Source of the DNA: an uncultured Eubacteriales bacterium
GTDB taxonomy: Bacteria > Bacillota > Clostridia > Christensenellales > Aristaeellaceae
Direction: 5' to 3'
DNA length: 37,177 nt
Assembly: GCA_902799045.1 (NCBI GenBank)
Contig: CADBZH010000011.1
Coordinates: 182,434-219,610, forward strand
Shown here: piece after piece, positions 22,912 through 30,700 of the stretch
Position numbering within the stretch: position 1 is the first letter of the stretch
Layout: the number at the start of each line of letters is the position of its first letter
Notes under the pieces: model-generated
Told to the model about the DNA's origin: nothing
What the model saw: only the letters and a program-made list of their open reading frames with translations
Databases searched by the model: none
Program-made: the position numbers and the translations under genes

Positions 22912-23499
22912 ATGAACCAGACCTACTCCAAGACCCGCATCCTGGTGGAGTGCGCGCTGATGATCGCGCTGTCCACCCTGCTCTCCATGATCAAGCTGTT
23001 CCGCATGCCCTATGGCGGCAGCGTGAAGCTGATGGCCATGGTGCCGCTGGTGATGATCAGCTTTCGCCACGGCGTCAAGTGGGGCACGATCACAGCCTTC
23101 GCCTACAGCCTGCTGCACCTGGTGCTGGGCATCAGCGATGTGGCCAGCTGTCCCACGCTGCTCAGCCAGATCGGCTGCATCCTGCTGGATTATGTGATCG
23201 CCTACACCGTGTTGGGGCTGGCCAACGCCATCGCCAAGCCCTTCAAAAATCGCATCGTGGGCGTCTGCGTGGGCACGGGCGTCGTTTGCCTGATGCGCTT
23301 CGTGTGCAGCTGGCTGTCCGGCATGCTGGTCTGGGGCGCGTACCAGTCCTACTATGACTGGGCCGTGAACATGCCCACCTGGCTCTACAGCCTGATCTAC
23401 AACGGCAACTACATGCTGCCCGATACGATCATCAACATCATCGGCGCGGCGCTGCTGGTCAAGTTCGCGCCCAGGCTGTTTGACCGCCAGGCAGCGTAA
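22912..23499 (+). CDS. thiT: ThiT, thiamine-specific S-component of an ECF transporter
   Basis: Integral membrane protein, 195 residues with six predicted helices, that binds thiamine and pairs with a shared EcfA-A'-T module to import it. Family phrases include ECALMIALSTLLSMIKL, GGSVKLMAMVPL, the HGVKWGTITAFAYSLLHLVLG segment and CSWLSGMLVWGAY. The upstream TPP riboswitch confirms the thiamine role. ATG 22912 follows ATGGAGGAC; the upstream ATG is inside this SD. No ecfA or ecfT gene is in the window, so the energising module is encoded elsewhere. Confidence 0.95.
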   Translation: MNQTYSKTRILVECALMIALSTLLSMIKLFRMPYGGSVKLMAMVPLVMISFRHGVKWGTITAFAYSLLHLVLGISDVASCPTLLSQIGCILLDYVIAYTVLGLANAIAKPFKNRIVGVCVGTGVVCLMRFVCSWLSGMLVWGAYQSYYDWAVNMPTWLYSLIYNGNYMLPDTIINIIGAALLVKFAPRLFDRQAA

Positions 23500-23547
23500 G
23501 CACTTCATTTCGCTCGTTCCACAAGGTTCCATAAAACGCCAAACCAA

Positions 23548-23576
23548 TGCAGGGGCGCCGTTGCGGCACCCCTGCA
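23548..23576. terminator. Hairpin between convergent thiT and pucR-like genes
   Basis: TGCAGGGGCGCCG, loop TTG, CGGCACCCCTGCA with one mismatch. It lies between two convergent genes and may end transcription in both directions, although neither side has a strong U-tract. Confidence 0.55.
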
Positions 23577-23592
23577 GTTCTATATTATATGC

Positions 23593-24783
23593 TCATCCCT
23601 CTTTCGGCATCAGCACGTCCTCCCGCCCCTGCTCCAGCAGCATCAGCGCCGCGGAGATGAGCAGCGCCAGGTGCTGGTTCGGGTCGTCGATGGGAATGTC
23701 GAAATCCTCCCGCATGCGCTTGACGCGATAGAGCACGGTGTTGCGGTGGGTGTAGAGGCGGGCGCAGGTCTCCTGCAGCGAGTGGTGGCAGCTCAGATAG
23801 GTGTACAGCGTCAGGCAGTAGAGCGTGTTCTCCGCCCGGTCGCGCTCCCCCAGCGCCCGCACCGACGGCAGCGCCAGGTCCTTCCGCGCCTCCAGCTGCT
23901 TCAGCTGCAAGAGCGCCTGGTAATCCTCGGCCACCGCCGCGAAGGGATGCGGCATCCGCGGCAGCAGCAGCTCCATCAGCTCCCGCGCCGCGGCATAGGC
24001 CTGGGGTAAATCAAACATCCTCTCCACCGGCGCGGAGATCACCACGCGCAGGTTGAAGCGCTCGGAGAGCTCACGGAACAGGTGCCGGTCCGGGTCGCTG
24101 TTCAGGAAGAACACCACGCCGCCGTCGTGCATCAGCGGCCGGGACATCGGGAACACGTCCAGGATCGTGCCGCGCAGCGCGTTGTCCGACCAGCTGGCGC
24201 TGCGATACAGCTCCAGGTTCGCCAGCGCCAGCCGCCGCGGCGCCATATACTTCAGTCCCGCGCTGGCCGCCTGCAGTTCAAACAGCGATTCATCGGTGAA
24301 CTTGCCCTCCAGCAGGTGCTGCAGCACCGATTCCTCGGTGCTCTGGATGCTGCTGCCCCGGCTTTCCTCCAGCAGCAGCTGCTTTGCCAAGGCCGACTCC
24401 ACCGCCGAAAAGCGCCGCGCGTCCTCAAACTCCAGCCGGTTGCCCACGTCCACCAGGATCAGGTAGCCCACCGGCGCGCCGCCCGTCACCAGCAGCGAAA
24501 ACCGCCGCCGGAAGGGGCTGTCCACCAGGCTGACATAGTGGGCCTGGGCGTCGCTGGCGGCCAGGACGCTGCCCGTCTCATAGCTCAGGCTGCCCCCGTC
24601 CACCGAGGCGTCGAACGGCGCGTCCACGAAATCCGTCGGCCGGTGCCAGGAGACCACGCGAAAGGCCATGTCCACCACCATCGCCGGACACTCGAACAGG
24701 GCGCTCGCGTCCCGGACCAGCAGGTCCAGGTCATCGCTGTTCATAAAATCGTCCAAAAAAGTTTTAAGGTCCGTAACGCTCAC
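23593..24783 (-). CDS. PucR/CdaR-type transcriptional regulator
   Basis: 396 residues. The C-terminus has the PucR helix-turn-helix (HTH_30): LYTYLSCHHSLQETCARLYTHRNTVLYRVKRM (about 325-357) and the following conserved DDPNQHLALLISAALML. The N-terminal 150 residues look like a GAF- or sensory-type domain (CPAMVVDMAFRVVSWHR). Such regulators control purine, sugar-acid or polyamine use; the target here is not evident. GTG 24783 is the only possible long start because TAG precedes it in frame; ATG 14 codons later is an alternative. It has its own promoter with a perfect palindrome just downstream, which suggests autoregulation. Confidence 0.88.
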   Translation of the reverse strand: MSVTDLKTFLDDFMNSDDLDLLVRDASALFECPAMVVDMAFRVVSWHRPTDFVDAPFDASVDGGSLSYETGSVLAASDAQAHYVSLVDSPFRRRFSLLVTGGAPVGYLILVDVGNRLEFEDARRFSAVESALAKQLLLEESRGSSIQSTEESVLQHLLEGKFTDESLFELQAASAGLKYMAPRRLALANLELYRSASWSDNALRGTILDVFPMSRPLMHDGGVVFFLNSDPDRHLFRELSERFNLRVVISAPVERMFDLPQAYAAARELMELLLPRMPHPFAAVAEDYQALLQLKQLEARKDLALPSVRALGERDRAENTLYCLTLYTYLSCHHSLQETCARLYTHRNTVLYRVKRMREDFDIPIDDPNQHLALLISAALMLLEQGREDVLMPKEG

Positions 24784-24792
24784 CCCCTATGC

Positions 24793-24807
24793 TGTGCTGT
24801 CAGCACA
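24793..24807. promoter_or_regulatory. Candidate operator: 15-base perfect palindrome
   Basis: TGTGCTG-T-CAGCACA lies about 10 bases downstream of the predicted transcription start and 10 bases upstream of the GTG of the PucR-like gene. The position suits repression of its own gene. Confidence 0.55.
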
Positions 24808-24822
24808 AATCCCTTCTCCAAT

Positions 24823-24851
24823 ATTATACTCAAAGCATGGTGCAAAATCAA
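24823..24851 (-). promoter_or_regulatory. Sigma-A promoter of the PucR-like gene
   Basis: Minus strand: TTGATT (24851-24846), 17 bases, TATAAT (24828-24823). Confidence 0.7.
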
Positions 24852-24861
24852 GGGTTTCGGC

Positions 24862-24867
24862 TATAAT
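24862..24867 (+). promoter_or_regulatory. Possible -10 of the HPr-like gene
   Basis: TATAAT on the plus strand, 85 bases before the ATG at 24952. The base run 17 upstream (GGTGCA) is a poor -35, so this is tentative. Confidence 0.4.
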
Positions 24868-24951
24868 ATTATTCGTGCCGGGGAGATACGGCACATCAAG
24901 CGGCCGCTCCGCGAAGCGCGGACGGGCGCGACGCAGAAAGGATGCGATAGT

Positions 24952-25212
24952 ATGATGCTTCTGAAGAACGCAAAGGATATAGATAATCTGGTCAAGGCCG
25001 TGGATCGCTGCCGCGACGACGTGCTGCTGCGCTCCACCGACGGGCGCGAGGAGTTCAACCTGAAGAGCGTGCTCTCCCGCTACGTCGCCATCGGCGAGCT
25101 TTGCAAGGACCACGGGGACGAGTACGAGGTGTTCTGCATGAACCGCGCGGACGAGAACTACATGATGCAGTTCTTCATGAGCCTGGGCCATGTGAACGCC
25201 CAGTGCGCCTGA
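24952..25212 (+). CDS. HPr-like protein lacking the phospho-histidine
   Basis: 86 residues. The stretch DDVLLRSTDGREEFNLKSVLSRYVAIGELCKDHGDEYEVFCMNRADENYMM matches the second half of HPr, including the NLKS motif in which Ser39 sits at the place of regulatory Ser46. The N-terminal GLHARPA site with His15 is replaced by KDIDNLVKAVDRC, so it cannot work as a classical PTS phosphocarrier. Related small HPr-fold proteins are common in clostridia with unknown roles. ATG 24952 has AGAAAGGA upstream; the second ATG directly follows. A strong terminator ends the transcript, and the divergent neighbour is a PucR-type regulator. Confidence 0.75.
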   Translation: MMLLKNAKDIDNLVKAVDRCRDDVLLRSTDGREEFNLKSVLSRYVAIGELCKDHGDEYEVFCMNRADENYMMQFFMSLGHVNAQCA

Positions 25213-25227
25213 GCACTGAATGACACC

Positions 25228-25263
25228 AAGCGCGTCCCCGCACGAACCGGGGACGCGCTTTTC
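25228..25263 (+). terminator. Intrinsic terminator after the HPr-like gene
   Basis: AAGCGCGTCCCCG (25228-25240), 7-base loop, CGGGGACGCGCTT (25248-25260), then TTCC. Perfect 13-bp stem, short U-tract. Confidence 0.8.
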
Positions 25264-25286
25264 CCTGAATGGAAGGAGGTTTCACC

Positions 25287-25436
25287 ATGAACACAATGAT
25301 GCTGAATGCCGAAAGCAGCCTGAACCTGAGCACCCTGCTGGCGGAGGACGTGGCCGCGCCGGAGCTGCGCAACCCCAGGAACAGCGCCATGCGCGCCCGC
25401 GGCTGGTTCGCGCGGCTGTTCAACAGGAATCGCTGA
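25287..25436 (+). CDS. Small protein of 49 residues, unknown function
   Basis: A short gene not usually called: ATG 25287 has a perfect GGAAGGAGGT 6 bases upstream and TGA at 25434, and its codons are GC-rich at third positions like neighbouring genes. The product starts MNTMMLNAESSLNLSTLL, continues with an acidic LAEDVAAPEL and ends with a basic aromatic tail, ARGWFARLFNRNR, which could form an amphipathic helix at the membrane or bind nucleic acid. No signal peptide or cysteines. It lies between two strong hairpins, so it depends on read-through from the HPr-like gene or on an unseen promoter. No homologue is recognised. Confidence 0.65.
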   Translation: MNTMMLNAESSLNLSTLLAEDVAAPELRNPRNSAMRARGWFARLFNRNR

Positions 25437-25442
25437 CACAGG

Positions 25443-25496
25443 CACACAAGCGCCCCGCGACGCCGTTTTTGGCGTCGCGGGGCGCTTGTGTGTTCT
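25443..25496 (+). terminator. Perfect 22-bp hairpin after the small gene
   Basis: The arms 25443-25464 and 25471-25492 are exact complements around a GTTTTT loop, with the tail TTCTTC. Unusually long and perfect for a terminator, it could act in both directions. Confidence 0.8.
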
Positions 25497-25518
25497 TCAC
25501 GGAAAACCAGGAATACAA

Positions 25519-25692
25519 CTCCCTCCGTCAGCCCTGCGGGCTGCCACCTCCCTCTGTGAGGGAGGCTCAGTGACTTGCTTTCGCCGCCAAAAGGCTCCCG
25601 TCCTGGCTCCCTCTTTGAGGGAGCTGGCTGGCCGAAGGCCAGACTGAGGGAGTCAGGGAGCTGGCTCCGAAGGCGACTGAGAGAGTTCTCTG
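25519..25692. repeat. Dispersed CTCCCTC...GAGGGAG-type repeat
   Basis: Contains ACTCCCTCCGTCAG, CCTCCCTCTGTGAGGGAGGC, GGCTCCCTCTTTGAGGGAGC and CTGAGGGAGTC, in a nested palindromic order. Repeats of this style are common between genes in gut clostridia (Faecalibacterium and relatives), as I recall. It lies between the small gene and the convergent metallo-hydrolase gene; no coding potential is seen. Confidence 0.65.
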
Positions 25693-25725
25693 AGATTCCC
25701 CAACATTCCGTGAAAAACGCTCTCG

Positions 25726-26559
25726 TCACACCTCCACGCTGGTGCGCGGCGGCTGGATCAGGCAGTGCACGTCCCGCGCCTCGCAGGCCTTCGCCAACTT
25801 GAAGAACGCGACCTCCGTGTGCTCGATCAGCCTGGGCATGCCCCTCACGGGCTTGTCCAGCCGGGAGAAGAAGTTGTCCCAGTGCAGCGGGATCACCAGC
25901 TCCGGCCGCACCTTGTCCACGGTCTCGGCGAAGAAGCGCGTCTCCGTCTCCGCGTCGGCCTTCGCCAGCCCCGCCACGCCCAGGAACAGCACGTCCGCGC
26001 GGATGCCGTCCAGCTGGCCCTCGATGTAATTGAAGCTGGGCCGGATCAGATAGCGCCTTTCCCCGTGGACCACCAGGAAGTCGAAGGAGCCGCCCTCCTT
26101 GTAGTCCTTCAGCCGGGCGGGCTGGCGCAGCGGCGCGTCGATGGTCTGGCCCAGGTCGTTGTTGAGGATCGTGGGCTTGGAGTGCAGCGACGGGATCACC
26201 GTCACGCGATTATCCCCCACCTGAAAGGTCTCGCCGCCGGAGAAAGCCGTCAGCCGCGCCTGCGGCACGTCACCGCCCCGGGCCACGTTCAGCGCCGAGG
26301 CGCTGCCGTAAATCGTCGCGCCGCAGCGGTTGGCGATGTACGGCGCGTCCATCACGTGGTCGTGGTGGGAGTGGGAGATGAAGATCGCCCGCAGCCGGTC
26401 CACCCGGTGAAGGCGCAGCAGCTCGTCCGCCAGCGCCGCGTCCGTGGCGCCGCGTCCGCCGATGTAGCGCCAGAGTGAGGGCCGCGTGAAGTGGGCGTCG
26501 AACAGCACCTGGTCACGCCCGTCGTCAAACAGCAGCGTGGTCGTTCCGAAATAGGTCAC
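25726..26559 (-). CDS. Metallo-beta-lactamase-fold hydrolase (UlaG-like)
   Basis: 277 residues with the metal-binding motif HSHHDH (His63-x-His65-x-Asp67-His68) in AIFISHSHHDHVMD, plus later ligands in PSLHS and PLHWDN. UlaG-like members are metal-dependent lactonases or phosphodiesterases; the substrate is unknown. GTG 26559 is the start by normal rules, but AAG-GTG is preceded by ATA, and the peptide I-K-V-T-Y-F-G-T would match the usual M-K-I-T-Y-F-G start; GGGGGG lies 6 bases before ATA and 12 before GTG. It is last in a minus-strand run behind the thioesterase gene (18-base gap). Confidence 0.88.
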   Translation of the reverse strand: MTYFGTTTLLFDDGRDQVLFDAHFTRPSLWRYIGGRGATDAALADELLRLHRVDRLRAIFISHSHHDHVMDAPYIANRCGATIYGSASALNVARGGDVPQARLTAFSGGETFQVGDNRVTVIPSLHSKPTILNNDLGQTIDAPLRQPARLKDYKEGGSFDFLVVHGERRYLIRPSFNYIEGQLDGIRADVLFLGVAGLAKADAETETRFFAETVDKVRPELVIPLHWDNFFSRLDKPVRGMPRLIEHTEVAFFKLAKACEARDVHCLIQPPRTSVEV

Positions 26560-26577
26560 CTTTATATCGATCCCCCC

Positions 26578-27021
26578 TCATCGTGCCAGCCGGATCTTCC
26601 GGCGCTCCAGCGCGGCGGCATATTCCCGCATTTCGGCGTCGGTTTCCGGCGTAAAGGGCGGCACCTCCGCCGGGTTGTCGTGCTCGTCCAGCGCCACGAA
26701 CACCAGATAGGCCCGGTTGACGGGCTTGCGGGTGCCGTCCAGCTGCTCCACGTAGCTGTCCACCCGCACCTCCAGCGACGTACGCCCGGTCCAGGTCACC
26801 ACCGCCTCCTGCACCACCGTGTCGTTCAGATAGGCGGGGTTCAGGAAGTTCAGGTTGTCCACGCACACGGTCGTGACAGCCTTCTGGGTGTAGCGGCGCG
26901 CCGCCACCGCGCCCACCACGTCGATCCATGCCATGATCTGCCCGCCGAACAGCCTCGACTTCTTATAGCCATTGCAGTGCTGCGGCAGCACGATCTGCAC
27001 GCTTGTGGTCTTCTCCGGCAT
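26578..27021 (-). CDS. Acyl-CoA thioesterase, YciA/hot-dog family
   Basis: Hydrolyses acyl-CoA to free acid and CoA in the cytoplasm. 147 residues, one hot-dog domain. The signature is CNGYKKSRLFGGQIMAWIDVVGAVAARRY with catalytic-type Asp34, followed by VDNLNFLNPAYLNDTVV and VNRAYLVFVALDE. The start at ATG 27021 is set by GGAGGG 6 bases upstream; longer starts are ignored. It shares direction with the downstream metallo-hydrolase and the upstream NimA-like gene. Confidence 0.92.
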   Translation of the reverse strand: MPEKTTSVQIVLPQHCNGYKKSRLFGGQIMAWIDVVGAVAARRYTQKAVTTVCVDNLNFLNPAYLNDTVVQEAVVTWTGRTSLEVRVDSYVEQLDGTRKPVNRAYLVFVALDEHDNPAEVPPFTPETDAEMREYAAALERRKIRLAR

Positions 27022-27088
27022 ATGCATCCCTCCGCTGAGTCGTTCTCCTACCATCATAACTCGCCCCGCCCGCGAAATCAAGCGCGGA

Positions 27089-27610
27089 TCATTGCCCCGC
27101 CCGCTGGCGCTCCAGCAGCAGCTGGCGGCCGATCTTCCCGGTCATGTGGTCGATGGTAATCTCCACGCAGCACAGCGTGCCGTTTCGAATCGTGTCCTCG
27201 GTCTCCTGCATGTACAGGTCCTCAAATCCCCTGGAATACTTGGCGCCCACGGCGTTGGCGGCGCGGCGCAGCTCATCCTCGTCCTCGATGATGCGCGCCC
27301 GGCCGAAGGCGATCACGCTGGCAAACTTCGTGGTGCGCTCCTTCGGCATCACCTCGTCGCGGTCGATGACCGTGAAGGAAACCTTTTCGTTCCGGCGAAT
27401 GGCGTCGATCTTGTGGCCGACCTTCGCGCAGTGAAACCCAATGGTCCCGAGCCCGTCGCCGCCCGCCTCATACACAAAGCTGACCGGCACCGTGTAGGGA
27501 TAGCCGTCGTCCCCGTGCAGGCCCAGCACGCCGGAGCTGGCCCGCCGCAGGATCTCCGCGCACTCCTCCCGGGAAATCTGCTGCCTGAACCGCCGCATCT
27601 CTCTGAACAT
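27089..27610 (-). CDS. NimA-like FMN-binding split-barrel protein
   Basis: 173 residues of the pyridoxamine-phosphate-oxidase-like flavoprotein fold. Family features are ISREECAEILRRASSGVLGLHGDDGYPYTVPVSFVYE, FHCAKVGHKIDAIRRNEKVSF and SVIAFGRARIIED, and a C-terminal IDHMTGKIGR. Related proteins include nitroimidazole-reducing NimA, but most clostridial members are of unknown role, so resistance is not implied. The start is ATG 27610 with AAGGGG 11 bases away; ATG 27598, preceded by AGAGAG, would fit the family start (MRRF...) equally well. Confidence 0.88.
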   Translation of the reverse strand: MFREMRRFRQQISREECAEILRRASSGVLGLHGDDGYPYTVPVSFVYEAGGDGLGTIGFHCAKVGHKIDAIRRNEKVSFTVIDRDEVMPKERTTKFASVIAFGRARIIEDEDELRRAANAVGAKYSRGFEDLYMQETEDTIRNGTLCCVEITIDHMTGKIGRQLLLERQRAGQ

Positions 27611-27639
27611 GTTTTCCCATACCCCTTTCTCATATCAAC

Positions 27640-27694
27640 AGGGATGGCCTCGCGGACGCCCCGTCAAACCGGCGCGCCGCGGAAAGCCATCCCT
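27640..27694. other. Inverted repeat in the gap after the adhesin gene
   Basis: AGGGATGGC (27640-27648) and GCCATCCCT (27686-27694) enclose a GC-rich 37-base segment with GGCGCGCC. It could end the adhesin transcript, but no U-tract is present on the minus strand. Confidence 0.4.
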
Positions 27695-27747
27695 CTTCTC
27701 ATTGCCCTTTTATGGATTCTACACCCCGGCCCAAAATCCTGCCTGGA

Positions 27748-30700
27748 TTATTCGATTTCCCCGCGCGCCCGCTTTCTCAGCAGCAGCGCCAGGGCCAGCA
27801 GCGCCAGGGCTGCGCCGCCGACGCAGTAGAGCGCCGTGCCGCTTCCGCCGGTGGAGGGCAGGGTCACGCCCTGTTCGTTCTGGACCGTGAATACATGGCC
27901 GACCAGGCCGATCATCTCATTCTCCACCGTGGTCTGATCCAGGCTTATCGTGCCATTTTCCGCAACCGTGAAGCGGCACTCGCCCTGTGCCTTGATGTAG
28001 CCGTCGGGCACCTTCGTCTCGTCCAGCTTGTACAGGCCGACCGGCAGCGCGCTGAAGGTCACCTTGCCCTGGCGGTTCACCGACTTCTTCTCGAAATAAA
28101 CCGGCTTGTCATCCGCGTCGACGACGGGAGTGCCGTCGTCTTTGATCCTCACGACGGTGAACTCCGCGTCGGGCAGCGGCATGCCCGTGCCCTTGATGAC
28201 CTTGACGACCTCGATCTCGATGGGCGTGTTGACGATGGTGATCGGGGACGTCTGCGTATCTTCGCCCTGCTTCACGCTCATCGTGAAGGTGGTCGTGGTC
28301 ACGTAGGCGTCCATATCCAGGTTCAACTCCTCCGTATCGGTGACCGTCTTTGTGACGGTGATCTCATAGACGTCGTCCGAACCGATGTAGCCCGCCGGCG
28401 CCGCGGTCTCCTTCAGGTAGAAGGTCTTGGATACGTCCTCTCCCAGCAGATTCCCCAGCGTGGTCGCGGTCTCGCCCTCTCCGGCAACGACATCGCCGGT
28501 GCTCACTTCGAAGCTGCCGCCGGTGTAGGTTTTGACGACCTGCGTGAGCTGCGCGTCGCTGTACAGCGTGAACGTCGCGCCATCCAGCGTTTGGCCATTG
28601 TTATCCTGCTTGTTGAACGTCACCGAGGCGGGAGTGACGAGCGTTTTGTGTTCCTTTGCGTTGTCGATGTACAGGTTGTAATAGCCTTCGCTGTCGATAC
28701 GCCTCAGACGCGAATAGTTCTCGCCGGGCAGCTGGTACTGCAGGCCGTTTTCGGTGACCTCGATCTTCACCGCGCCAGCCAGCGCGCGGTAGCCGGCGGG
28801 CTTTTCAACTTCCACGATGTAATACGTGCCCAGCGGCAGATAGCCGGTGTAGAATAGGCCCTCCGTATCCGAGACAAACAGCTTCTTCGAGGAATTGTAA
28901 GTATCGTTTTCCAGCCAGAAGGAGACGTTGGTCTCGATGACGGACTTCTCGGTTCCCCGATAGCCCTGCGCCTCATACTCTCTCGCGGTATAGATCTTGA
29001 ACCCGACGCCCTGCAGGTTTCCATTGTCGGTGCCGTCCCGCTTCCTCAGCTCGACCTTGATGGCCTGCAGGGTGTTGCGCACGGAGATCGTGCCGCCGCC
29101 GCTGAGGCCGTCGCTGCTGTAGGTGGTGACATAGGCCGGCACATCGGTGAGCAGCTGGTGCCCGGACAGATTGGACGTGCTGCTGATCTCCTTGACGTAG
29201 TAGTAATACTGCGTGTTGTTCGCCGCGGTTTCCAGGTTCGTCCACGTATGCTTCCAGCCATTGCCCTTATTCAGCGTAGCCTGCAGGTTCTGGCCGTTGA
29301 ATGCGGTATCCTCCGACTTGACAGATTGGGTTCCCTCGCCATTCGTCATTCTGATGTCAGAGAGCGTCATGCCCATGCTTTCGGCGGTTCCGGGCGTGCC
29401 GATATAGGTGATATAGATGTCCGTATCGCTCTGCACGTTGGAAAGCGTATAGGTGCCGCTCTTCGTGGCTTCGCTCCAGCCGCCGTTCATGTAGAAATGC
29501 TGGCTGCCCGTGCCGGTGGTATTGCTGGCGGTGACATAGCCGTGGTTGGACGCCACGGACGCGATGCCCACGCCGCCATTCGTCGCCGACGCCGCGAAGG
29601 TGATCGAGCCGCCCTTGGAAACCTGCTCTGTACGAATGTCATACACCCGTATGCTGTCGGTGTCCCGTTGGCTGGGCGCATCGCCGTTGGCGTAGTAGCG
29701 CTGGATGAGGCGCACGGTCTTTGTCTCCGCATTTCCTTCGCCCGTGGTCAGCGAATACCTTTGCAGCTTCACGGTCACTTCGCAATCCTCGTTGCGCGAA
29801 TACTGGCTGCCGTCGATCATCGCCCAGATCTTCTGCGCGGAGATATTGGTCTCCTTCCGGTTCTTGACCGTCATGTACAGCATGAACGTGCCCTTCTCCG
29901 TGGAGCCCTCCGCCTCGGAGGACCTGACTTCCGCCATCGTCCACGCGCTTCCGCCGGTCGTGTCCGCCGTACTGGAAACCGTCGGGTTGCCGTAGGCATC
30001 CAGCGTCAGCGTGAGGACCTCCTCGGACACGTCCGGGTAGCCCGTCGGCGCGGACAGCTCCTTGATGTAGTAGGTCTTGCCCGCCACCAGGCCGGAGCAG
30101 TGCACATAGCCGCTGTCGCCCGTCGTGAAGATGTTGGTCCTCGCGCCCGTGTAGGTGCCCCACACGTTCGCCGCCACGGTGCACTCCGGGTCGGTGTAGA
30201 CGCCGAAGGTCGCGCCGCCCAAGTCCGCATTGCTGCTGGCATCCACCTTGTGGAATTGCAGCGCATACCTCGGCGCGAGGTTGAAGTAGATCGCGCAGTT
30301 GGACTGGGAAGAACCGCGTTCCAGGTAGTAAAGGGTCAACGTGTGGTCGCCTTCGTCGAGGTTCAGAGTGTCGGTCGTCTTTCTGCCGGTGCCATCCTCG
30401 TAGCTCATAATGCCCCGCCCATCGTTGACCTTATTGGCTCCGTCGGACACCACGGTCCAGGTGCCCTGCGAGAAGTTGATCTCGCCGTAAACCTTGCCAT
30501 GGATGCCGCCCATGTCCAGCACGAGCTTGCCGTCTACAAACACCCACACGTCGTCGTCGCCGGCGAACTTGTAGACCATCTCGTCGCCCTTGATCGATCG
30601 GTTGCCGGTATTGCCGTTCCCATCCTTGTAACCAGCGGCATTGGGCAGGAAGAAGTTAATCTGAGAGAACATGCCGAACCAGTAGTTCGGCGCGCCCCAG

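Noticed and set aside
27089-27610. Nitroimidazole resistance (nim) gene
   Set aside because: The split-barrel flavoprotein family is broad; similarity by eye does not reach a specific nim type and no mobile element is nearby.
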